Positions 42,790 to 49,399 of a stretch of DNA of 49,399 bases are shown one piece after another. This stretch comes from Polaribacter sp. (GTDB lineage Bacteria; Bacteroidota; Bacteroidia; Flavobacteriales; Flavobacteriaceae). Position 1 is the stretch's first letter, and each line of letters starts with the position of its first letter. The notes beneath the pieces are model-generated. The model worked only from the letters and a program-made list of their open reading frames with translations, did no database searches and was not told the DNA's origin. Where the stretch lies: the NCBI GenBank assembly GCA_029245785.1, contig JAQWOR010000022.1, positions 1 to 49,399 on the forward strand. The letters are read 5' to 3'. The translations under genes were made by a program, and so were the position numbers.

Positions 42790-45420
42790 ATGAAAATACA
42801 TCAACTTGCAGCTGCTTTAATAGCCTTCTTCTTGTTTCCATATAGTTATGGCCAAGAAATAACAACACCAACCATAAAAAAAACATACACAACAAAAATG
42901 GTTGAAAACTTAAAGTCTTCTCCTGTTATAGATGGTGCTATTGATGATGAAATTTGGAACACCGTTTCTTGGGGTGGTGATTTTATAGAAAATGAGCCAG
43001 ATGAAAACACAGCACCTTCATACCAAACACAATTTAAAGTACTTTATGATGCCAACTATTTGTATGTAGCCATTCGCTCTTTTGATGCAGAGCCCTCTAA
43101 AATTGAAAAGCGATTGTCTAGAAGAGATGGCTTTGCAGGCGATCGGGTCAATTTTGTAATTGATAGTTATTATGATCAACGGACGGCTTTTGTTTTTACA
43201 GTAACTGCGGCGGGAGTTAAAGGTGATGAGATAGCAACAGATAATGGCGATAATATAGATGATAGTTGGAATCCGGTTTGGTTTACAAAAGCAGTTGTTG
43301 ATGATAAAGGATGGACTACAGAAATGAAAATTCCATTCAGCCAGCTTCGTTTTGGAAATGCAAAAGAGCAAATTTGGGGCTTAAATGTGGTGCGGAACAT
43401 TTTTAGAAATAACGAACGCTCTGTGTGGAATAGAATTCCTGCTGATGCTGCTGGATTTATTAGTGAATCAGGAGAGCTACATGGGTTAAAAAACTTAAAA
43501 CCACAAAAGCAATTAGAGATTCAGCCTTTTACAGTACTGCAATACGATACTTATCCAAAAGAAACAGGCAATCCTTTTAGAGATGGAACTGATTTTAAAT
43601 TAAATGGAGGTGTGGATGCTAAAATAGGAATTACCAATGATTTAACATTAGACTTAACAGTCAACCCAGATTTTGGCCAAGTAGAAGCAGATCCAGGGAG
43701 TTTTTCGTTGGATGGATTTCAAATATTTTTAGAAGAAAAGCGCCCTTTTTTTGTAGAAAATAAAAATATTTTTGATTATCGATTTGGAAACAATCAAGAC
43801 AACCTGTTTTATAGTAGAAGAATTGGAAGAGGACCGCACGGAAGAGCTAGTTTGGCTGCTGGAGAATATGCAGATTTCCCCATAAATACCACTATTTTAG
43901 GGGCGGCGAAGTTTTCTGGAAAAACAAAAAACGGTTGGTCAATTGGTTTGTTAGAGAGTGTTACGTCTAAAGAGTTTGCAACAATCAAGGGCAATGGCGA
44001 TCAAAGGGAAGAAATTGTTGAGCCGCTTACAAATTACCTTGTTGCAAGAGCTCAAAAAGATTTTAACAATAAAAATTCATATATAGGAGGTATTTTTACT
44101 GCCACCAATCGCAATTTAAATGGCGCATTTAACACTTTGCACAAAGCAGCTTATACGGGCGGATTTGATTTTAGACATAACTGGAAGAAAAGAACTTATT
44201 TTGTAGAAGGAAATGTGGTGTTTAGTACCATAACCGGAAGCAAAGAAGCGATAGAAAACACACAGCGCTCATTAACACATTTGTTTCAAAGAGCTGATGC
44301 GGGTCATGTAAATGTAGATCCTGAAAGAACTTCATTAACCGGTTCGGGAGGTAGAATATCTGCAGGTAAATCTGGAGGTGGAAATTGGCGATTTGGCGGA
44401 AACTTTATTTGGCGCTCACCAGAATTAGAATTGAATGACATCGGGTTTTTAAGACAAGCTGATGAAATCATTCAAGATGTATATGTGAAGTATCAATTTT
44501 TAAAACCAACCAAACTCTTTAGAGGTGCAAATATTCGATTAGAACAATCTACCACGTATGATTTTGATGGAAATTACAATCGTTTCAAATTGGAAGGACA
44601 GTTTTTTGTGAATTGGAAAAATAATTGGTGGACAGAAGCTGGGTTTGGGTACAAACCAAGAGTTTTTATCAATACCTTTTTACGAGGAGGACCTCGATGG
44701 AGGTTTTCTGATGAAAACTTTGCGTTCTTATTTTTTGGATCAGATCGAAGTAAAAAATTTAATTTTACCTTAGGCCATGTAAATAGCGCTGCAAAGCAAA
44801 ATAATTTCTCGTTCAAGCGCTACGTGTTGCGATTTTCGTACCAGCCAACAAATGCCTTGAATTTTTCTCTCGAAACCACTTTTAATCAAAGCCCTAACAG
44901 AACACAGTATGTAACTCAGCAAGATTTTGAAGCAATACCACGATATGTTTTAGGAGAAATAGACCAGCAAACATGGAGTACTTCTGTACGAGTTAATTAT
45001 AGTTTTAGCCCCAATTTATCTATGCAGTTTTATGGATCTCCATTTATTACAAGAGGCAGATATTCTAATTTTAATTATGTAACAAATGCGACAGCAAAAA
45101 ATTTAAACGATCGAGTAACTTGGTACAATGATAATCAAATAAAAGAAGAGAATGGTGTGTTTTTAGTAGATGAAAACGTAGATGCAACAACAGATTATGC
45201 TTTCGGAAAACCAGATTTTTCTTTTATACAGTTTAGATCAAATATGGTAATCCGTTGGGAATACATTCCAGGGTCAGAAGTGTTTTTAGTTTGGTCTAGA
45301 GGAGTTGTAGGAAGTGGAAATCCAAACGAATCCTTGTCAAGATCAATACAAAACCAAATCTTTGATAAAGATCCAGACGATACTTTTTTAATTAAATTGA
45401 CCTATCGGTTTGTGAAGTAG
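42790..45420 (+). CDS. DUF5916 outer-membrane protein with N-terminal CBM9-like domain
   Basis: An 876-residue secreted/outer-membrane protein with a signal peptide (MKIHQLAAALIAFFLFPYSYGQ). Residues about 40-240 are a carbohydrate-binding family 9-like sandwich (IDGAIDDEIWN, NYLYVAIRSFDAEP, GDRVNFVIDSYYDQRTAFVF, WTTEMKIPFSQLRF). The remainder is DUF5916, whose strands (VNPDFGQVEADPG, EKRPFFVENKNIFDY, and many W/Y-rich segments) form a large barrel ending LTYRFVK. Widespread in Bacteroidota; the ligand is unknown. Transcribed alone. Confidence 0.9.
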   Translation: MKIHQLAAALIAFFLFPYSYGQEITTPTIKKTYTTKMVENLKSSPVIDGAIDDEIWNTVSWGGDFIENEPDENTAPSYQTQFKVLYDANYLYVAIRSFDAEPSKIEKRLSRRDGFAGDRVNFVIDSYYDQRTAFVFTVTAAGVKGDEIATDNGDNIDDSWNPVWFTKAVVDDKGWTTEMKIPFSQLRFGNAKEQIWGLNVVRNIFRNNERSVWNRIPADAAGFISESGELHGLKNLKPQKQLEIQPFTVLQYDTYPKETGNPFRDGTDFKLNGGVDAKIGITNDLTLDLTVNPDFGQVEADPGSFSLDGFQIFLEEKRPFFVENKNIFDYRFGNNQDNLFYSRRIGRGPHGRASLAAGEYADFPINTTILGAAKFSGKTKNGWSIGLLESVTSKEFATIKGNGDQREEIVEPLTNYLVARAQKDFNNKNSYIGGIFTATNRNLNGAFNTLHKAAYTGGFDFRHNWKKRTYFVEGNVVFSTITGSKEAIENTQRSLTHLFQRADAGHVNVDPERTSLTGSGGRISAGKSGGGNWRFGGNFIWRSPELELNDIGFLRQADEIIQDVYVKYQFLKPTKLFRGANIRLEQSTTYDFDGNYNRFKLEGQFFVNWKNNWWTEAGFGYKPRVFINTFLRGGPRWRFSDENFAFLFFGSDRSKKFNFTLGHVNSAAKQNNFSFKRYVLRFSYQPTNALNFSLETTFNQSPNRTQYVTQQDFEAIPRYVLGEIDQQTWSTSVRVNYSFSPNLSMQFYGSPFITRGRYSNFNYVTNATAKNLNDRVTWYNDNQIKEENGVFLVDENVDATTDYAFGKPDFSFIQFRSNMVIRWEYIPGSEVFLVWSRGVVGSGNPNESLSRSIQNQIFDKDPDDTFLIKLTYRFVK

Positions 45421-45460
45421 TTTTTCTTTAATCAGAGAAAAATAAAAACATCGACACGTT

Positions 45461-47161
45461 TTAAAATTCGGCAGCTATTTGAAAACTCATTGTCTTGTTG
45501 CTTGTTGGGTGTGTGAACTCAATAAGTTCGGCATGTAGATATAGTCGAGTTGCTTTTTTTCCATACAAATCATCTCCAACAATTGGAGTGTTTAGCCCAA
45601 GCAAATGAGAAGCATGTACTCGTAACTGATGGGTTCTTCCTGTTAAAGGAAAAAAATGAACCTTTGTTTGGGAGTTCTTACGCTCTATTACTTTCCATGT
45701 GGTTTCAGCGGGTTTTCCATGCTCATGGCAAACCAATTGTCGAGGTCTATCATTAATGTCTACTCGTAAAGGTAGGTTGATGCTTCCTTCGTTTTCTTTT
45801 AAAAGCCCGTCTAATAGTGCAACATAACGCTTCTTTACTGTTCGTTCTATAAATTGACGTTGCAGTATTTTGTTGGCTGATATTGTTTTTGCAATAAGCA
45901 TAATTCCAGAAGTAGACATGTCTAATCGGTGTACAATTAGTGGGCCTGTTGCTTTTGGATAACGTTGTTTCATTCGTAAAAAAACAGAATCTTGAATGTT
46001 TTTTCCTGGGACAGATAAAAATTCAGCAGGCTTGTGAATCACAGCAAGTGCCTCATCCTCATAGATAATTGTGAGTTCTTTTCCAATTGCAGGATTTGTC
46101 AACATCGGATTTGTATCCATGGTAATCCCCGCTAACATATGTCCTAAAATAGGTTTGCATTTTCCTTGACAAGCAGGATAAAATTGTTGGTGTTTTCTAA
46201 TTTCTGTATTGGGCGATTCTCCCCACCAAAATTCTGCCATTGCCAAGGGCTTTAATTGCTGTTTAAAAGCATACTGCAACAATTTTGGAGCCGCACACTC
46301 ACCAGCGCCTGCAGGAGGTTTTTGTAAGGCAGTTTCCTTAAATATTTCAGACAACCCCTTAAGGCTTCCTTGTTGATTTAAAAATTGGTATTGATCAAAT
46401 AATAACTGTTGTAAGGCGGCAGACTTTGCGCTTCTTTCTTCTTTTAACAGCTTGATTTTTTCAGTAAATACTGCAATTTTTTCTTTGGTTGCATTCAGTC
46501 GATACGTCCAATATCTAGTCACATTGTTAAAGAAGTACTTGCCTTCTAAGCTTTCTTTTCCTAGGCTTTCTATCAAAGTAGCATAGGCATCAGCACTCAA
46601 GAGTTTGTATTCTTTTTCTCTTCGTGCTTTCCGTGCTGCTTTCGCGGTTTTTAGGGCTTCTTTTTTTTCAGAGATGTCTTTATTGTAAAGTAGGTACTCT
46701 TCTTTTAAGAACTTTTGTAACTCAATAAATGCTGAGTTGTTTTCTAAGGTGCTTAGTTGTTTGTTAATGGCATTCAATGTGGTTTCTTGGTTTAGAAAAA
46801 AACCACCCTCTGTAAGCATGTCAAAAACAGGAGGTACAAATTTAGCATGGGTGTTCTTTTCTGCTAATTTTCCCGAAAATGCTACTAAATAACCAATCTC
46901 ACCTTGTTTGTTTTGTACAATTAAAACTCCAAACATTTTGCCAATTACCAAGCCTTTTTTGGATTTTACAAGTCCGAAATTATGCTCCCAAACATTCTGG
47001 TTTTGAAGGTGCTCTTGCAGTTCTTTTGCGGCTAATAGACAAAGAGGATGTGGTTCATAATAAAACGGAAAAGTAAATCGTTTTGGCAATGGAATTGCTG
47101 CAATCGGTTCTTTAAAAACCTGAAAGAAATTTTCTTGTGAAGAGGTGTGGTCTGAAATCAA
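45461..47161 (-). CDS. RluA-family pseudouridine synthase, long form
   Basis: A 566-residue rRNA/tRNA pseudouridine synthase. The catalytic domain is C-terminal, about 365-566: YEDEALAVIHKPAEFLSVPG, HRLDMSTSGIMLIAKT with the catalytic Asp, and FFPLTGRTHQLRVHASH. The N-terminal 360 residues are a family-specific extension with a charged coiled coil (about 150-260) and cysteines in CQGKC. This long version is common in Bacteroidota and is not a recent fusion. The modified site cannot be assigned. Confidence 0.9.
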   Translation of the reverse strand: MISDHTSSQENFFQVFKEPIAAIPLPKRFTFPFYYEPHPLCLLAAKELQEHLQNQNVWEHNFGLVKSKKGLVIGKMFGVLIVQNKQGEIGYLVAFSGKLAEKNTHAKFVPPVFDMLTEGGFFLNQETTLNAINKQLSTLENNSAFIELQKFLKEEYLLYNKDISEKKEALKTAKAARKARREKEYKLLSADAYATLIESLGKESLEGKYFFNNVTRYWTYRLNATKEKIAVFTEKIKLLKEERSAKSAALQQLLFDQYQFLNQQGSLKGLSEIFKETALQKPPAGAGECAAPKLLQYAFKQQLKPLAMAEFWWGESPNTEIRKHQQFYPACQGKCKPILGHMLAGITMDTNPMLTNPAIGKELTIIYEDEALAVIHKPAEFLSVPGKNIQDSVFLRMKQRYPKATGPLIVHRLDMSTSGIMLIAKTISANKILQRQFIERTVKKRYVALLDGLLKENEGSINLPLRVDINDRPRQLVCHEHGKPAETTWKVIERKNSQTKVHFFPLTGRTHQLRVHASHLLGLNTPIVGDDLYGKKATRLYLHAELIEFTHPTSNKTMSFQIAAEF

Positions 47162-47268
47162 TTGTTGGTAAATTCTTTTTTGTGGATGTAATAAAAGACA
47201 AATATATAAAGTATTTAGCTCCGAGAGTATATATATTGCTATATACGGTGAGGAATTAGATTTCGAAT

Positions 47269-47694
47269 TTATTCTGAAAGATTAAGTTGCCATGAAACAC
47301 CATATGTATCTTCACACCATCCGAATTTTTTACCAAAGCCGTAATCCCCAGAATCGTAGTTGTCAAGAGGAACCATGACCTGACCTCCGTTTGATGAAAG
47401 TTTTTCGAATAAAGGTTGTATCTCATTTTCAGAGTTACATTCAACGAACAGTGATACCGCTGGTGTAAATGACCAAGCGTGATTAAAATTACTTTCAGAA
47501 ACCATGTACTCAGTACCATTTAATGTAAATACTCCATATTTGATAAGCTCTGGTGTTCCTCCAGCTTCTCCTTCTAGGTATTTTGTGATGCTTTTAATTT
47601 CCGAATTTGGAAAGATAGACGTGTAGAAACTTATCGCTTCGTGAGCCTTTCCGCATTGATCACCTACAAATGTTAGAAATGTTGTTGTTTTCAT
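47269..47694 (-). CDS. VOC-family (PhnB-like) protein
   Basis: A 141-residue glyoxalase/VOC-fold protein of the PhnB / 3-demethylubiquinone-methyltransferase-like group: TFLTFVGDQCGKAHEAISFYTSIFP, GTPELIKYGVFTLNGTEYMVSES, and the C-terminal FGKKFGWCEDTYGVSWQLNL. Members are often small metal-binding enzymes of unknown specificity. It lies in the variable right-hand part of the window and has no operon partner. Confidence 0.88.
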   Translation of the reverse strand: MKTTTFLTFVGDQCGKAHEAISFYTSIFPNSEIKSITKYLEGEAGGTPELIKYGVFTLNGTEYMVSESNFNHAWSFTPAVSLFVECNSENEIQPLFEKLSSNGGQVMVPLDNYDSGDYGFGKKFGWCEDTYGVSWQLNLSE

Positions 47695-47827
47695 TGTTTT
47701 AATTTGAATTCAAATTCAAAATTACCAATTAAATAATTAAGTTGCTTCTCGAAAGGCGCTATTATCAATTAATGGAAGAATAGGTAATTGTTTCGTTCTT
47801 TTTTGTAAAATGTGATTCTCGTGTTTC

Positions 47828-48943
47828 TTAAAATGGTCCATTTTTTGTGATATTAATGAAGATTTCATTTTCATAACGATAAGCGCCACCAAATCCAACA
47901 AACCAAATCCGTTTCTGTTGATCTTCATATATTTGAAAAGGCGCAGGTCCGTGATTTGCTTCTGTTATTCGATATTTAGAAAAACCCTTTTCATTGAAAG
48001 AATAGATATCACGCAAGTTAGAATTGAACCAAATATTTCCATTAGAGTCTTGCATTATTGAACCTGTTCCTTTTAAATTTTCTGTAATACCTTCCGTAAT
48101 ATTTTTAAGGGTTTTATCAGTATAATGAAAAAGCCCTTTTGAGGTCGAGATCCAGAAACTCCCATTTTTATCCTCTATTACTTGATTCACAAAACTGGTT
48201 TTGAGTCCATCTTTTTCAGAAATATTGCTTAGTACATCATGCTCTTTTATATAAACTCCTCCGTTAGTGCTAAACCACATCCTTCCGTGACTATCTTCCA
48301 TAATGTCGTGTATCATCTTGGTACTTGAAACTCCGCGAGTGGTGTCTATTTTTCCTTCAGGGATTTCAAAAGTTGTAAAACGATTTCCGTCAAATTTGCA
48401 AACTCCATCTATTGTGCCAATCCAAAGGTGATTGTTTTTATCAATAGAGATGCACCAAACGTCATTGCTTAAAAGTCCATCACTCTTGTAATAATTGGAG
48501 ATTGATTCACCATCAAACACACTAATACCACCTGTATGACCAAACCATATTCTGCCGTCTTTGTCTTCTGTAATTTCTTTTATAGTGACACCACGGCCTA
48601 ATTCACTTTTAATATTGTCAATGTGAATTAATGTTTTTCCGTTTTGTCTAAATGCTCCATTTTGAGTTCCAAACCATATATTTCCTTTGCTGTCTTGAAA
48701 TATAGTTCTTACAACGTCACTTATCTGATTGTCAAAATTTAGAAGTTGAAATGAGTTTAGAGTGCTTGAGTTGTTTGATTCGACATCTTCCAAACTTGAA
48801 TCAAAAGAGGTTATTTTTGATTTTTTAAGTATGTCGTCTGAATTAGTGCTGTTTTTTTGTCCATCACACGAAGACGTTCCTGCCAAGAAAATGAACACAA
48901 TTATCAAATGTACCCCTTGAAACAGTATCTCTCTTTTTTTCAT
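47828..48943 (-). CDS. Propeller lipoprotein (two-component-regulator propeller repeats)
   Basis: A 371-residue lipoprotein (signal ending GTSSC, Cys26) containing seven Reg_prop-type repeats of the form D-x-x-G-x-I/L-W-F/I-G-T, for example DSKGNIWFGTQNG, DKDGRIWFGHTGG, DKNNHLWIGTIDG, DSHGRMWFSTNGG, DKNGSFWISTSKG, DSNGNIWFNSN and DQQKRIWFVGFGG. That is enough for one seven-bladed propeller. Such repeats usually form the sensor of hybrid two-component systems; here no kinase domain follows, so it is a stand-alone sensor-like lipoprotein. Its ATG overlaps the stop of a transposase remnant (ATGA). Confidence 0.85.
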   Translation of the reverse strand: MKKREILFQGVHLIIVFIFLAGTSSCDGQKNSTNSDDILKKSKITSFDSSLEDVESNNSSTLNSFQLLNFDNQISDVVRTIFQDSKGNIWFGTQNGAFRQNGKTLIHIDNIKSELGRGVTIKEITEDKDGRIWFGHTGGISVFDGESISNYYKSDGLLSNDVWCISIDKNNHLWIGTIDGVCKFDGNRFTTFEIPEGKIDTTRGVSSTKMIHDIMEDSHGRMWFSTNGGVYIKEHDVLSNISEKDGLKTSFVNQVIEDKNGSFWISTSKGLFHYTDKTLKNITEGITENLKGTGSIMQDSNGNIWFNSNLRDIYSFNEKGFSKYRITEANHGPAPFQIYEDQQKRIWFVGFGGAYRYENEIFINITKNGPF

Positions 48944-49002
48944 TGGGCGTGTTCTTGTAATGCTTTAATAATTTGATGCTCACTAAATTTACTTTGTTTC
49001 AT
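48940..49002 (-). pseudogene. IS3-family transposase OrfA, N-terminal remnant
   Basis: A 20-codon frame, MKQSKFSEHQIIKALQEHAQ, ending TGA. This is the start of the IS3-group OrfA helix-turn-helix protein, which normally runs on for about 80-100 more residues. Nothing further of the transposase is found. The frame stops inside the start region of the propeller gene (ATGA overlap), suggesting an old deletion that joined the remnant to the gene. Confidence 0.6.
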
Positions 49003-49040
49003 ATTCGTTTATTTATTTTCCTATCGTTTGTTTTAATTAC

Positions 49041-49171
49041 CCACAACGTGTTTGTGTAAGATTAGTTGCGTGTTTTAAGCAACTAATTTACTAGATTAAT
49101 CACGAACGGCGAAATTCCGAAGGAATTTCCCAAGTGAGCTAAAACTAGCAATTAATTTTACACGTTGTTGG
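49041..49171. repeat. Structured intergenic repeat with inverted ends
   Basis: Inverted ends CAACGTGT (49044-49051) and ACACGTTG (49160-49167) enclose two further hairpins: ATTAGTTGC / GCAACTAAT (49061-49069 with 49079-49087) and GAAATTCC / GGAATTTC with a GAA loop (49111-49118 with 49122-49129). There is no coding frame. From memory, similar sequences recur between genes in Flavobacteriaceae variable regions; this cannot be tested here. Confidence 0.65.
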
Positions 49172-49177
49172 CTGTAG

Positions 49178-49399
49178 TTATTTTATTTTTTCTAAAAGCC
49201 TATAATAGATTACTTTTCCTTTTCCATCATCTAAAGTCATTACTAAATTCCCTTTTTTGAAAAATTCATTAATATCTTTAGCAAATAAGTTTACACCCCA
49301 TATTTCAGTGTAATCTTTAATTTCTTTATTATCTATTTTTAAGAACTGTCCATTCAATTCAAAATTCGGTGTTTTTTCAGATGGCAAAACTTTAAAAAT
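49178..49399 (-). CDS. Partial hypothetical protein (5' end beyond window)
   Basis: The open frame continues through the window edge (first visible residues IFKVLPSEKTPNFELNG), so the apparent TTG start at 49387 is internal. The visible 73 residues end ...GKGKVIYYRLLEKIK. The soluble, mixed composition matches no family I recognise. It lies right next to the structured repeat and in the same direction as the IS3 remnant. Confidence 0.6.
   Translation of the reverse strand: MFKVLPSEKTPNFELNGQFLKIDNKEIKDYTEIWGVNLFAKDINEFFKKGNLVMTLDDGKGKVIYYRLLEKIK

Noticed and set aside
47737..47827. Minus-strand frame ending ...LPLIDNSAFREAT as a gene remnant
   Set aside because: It overlaps the end of the propeller gene and has no recognisable family. 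The 133-nt gap it extends into shows no other sign of coding.
49041..49171. Integron attC site
   Set aside because: The ends do not match the RYYYAAC / GTTRRRY core sites and no integrase or second site is in the window, so I describe it only as a structured repeat.
1..49399. CRISPR arrays, prophage, restriction or other defence genes
   Set aside because: No regularly spaced repeats, phage structural genes or known defence motifs were found on either strand.

Overview
The window is AT-rich chromosomal DNA from a member of the Flavobacteriaceae (Bacteroidota). The evidence is a type IX secretion (T9SS) C-terminal sorting domain, promoters of the TTTG / TAnnTTTG type, almost no Shine-Dalgarno use, many Bacteroidota-specific families (DUF5916 barrel, DUF3098, the long RluA-type protein, an SDR-type threonine dehydrogenase), and the gene orders ftsX-DUF3098-uppP-truB and rplM-rpsI-rpsB-tsf. 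Most of the window is ordinary core genome. I found no CRISPR array, prophage, rRNA or recognisable defence system, and no convincing undescribed multi-gene system.

Layout. 0-1.3 kb: a CAT-anticodon tRNA and a polyprenyl diphosphate synthase. 1.4-8.5 kb: a drug-efflux operon (TetR regulator, TolC-like outer-membrane protein, lipoprotein adaptor, RND permease), followed by recX and a strong terminator. The permease is cut by an in-frame TAA into two abutting same-frame ORFs, and a 30-bp palindrome overlaps the operon promoter. 8.6-12.7 kb: a 1146-residue T9SS-secreted BNR/sortilin-like propeller protein and a small lipoprotein. 12.8-14.4 kb: L-threonine dehydrogenase, with a 17-bp palindrome in its promoter, and a conserved hypothetical gene. 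14.5-17.7 kb: a barrel protein, truB, uppP, DUF3098 and ftsX. 17.8-20.5 kb: methylmalonyl-CoA epimerase, rbfA, a LolC/E-type permease and a lipoprotein. 20.6-26.1 kb: dusB, a 162-bp MITE-like element, an M28 peptidase, a PD40 propeller lipoprotein and lepA. 26.1-31.1 kb: an NTF2-like lipoprotein, a YugP-type zinc peptidase, ansA, and a TonB-energising operon (exbB, small membrane protein, two exbD). 31.2-38.0 kb: a barrel protein, the asnS-rpoN-membrane protein operon and an MMPL/RND exporter. 38.1-42.5 kb: pyrH-frr and rplM-rpsI-rpsB-tsf, with structured RNA upstream of rpsB and of tsf. 42.8-47.2 kb: a DUF5916 outer-membrane protein and a long RluA-type pseudouridine synthase. 47.3-49.4 kb: a more variable edge with a VOC protein, a propeller lipoprotein, an IS3 transposase remnant, a structured intergenic repeat and a gene cut by the window end.

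How the genes work together. The operons mostly serve translation (tRNA, lepA, rbfA, asnS, ribosomal proteins, tsf, frr, truB, dusB), the envelope (uppP, ftsX, LolC/E, ExbBD, RND pumps, barrels) and basic metabolism (threonine, asparagine, UMP, methylmalonyl-CoA, isoprenoids). The points most worth a second look are the split RND permease, the MITE-like element with a 16S-complementary loop beside dusB, the rpsB leader structures, and the IS3 remnant with adjacent repeat at the right edge.
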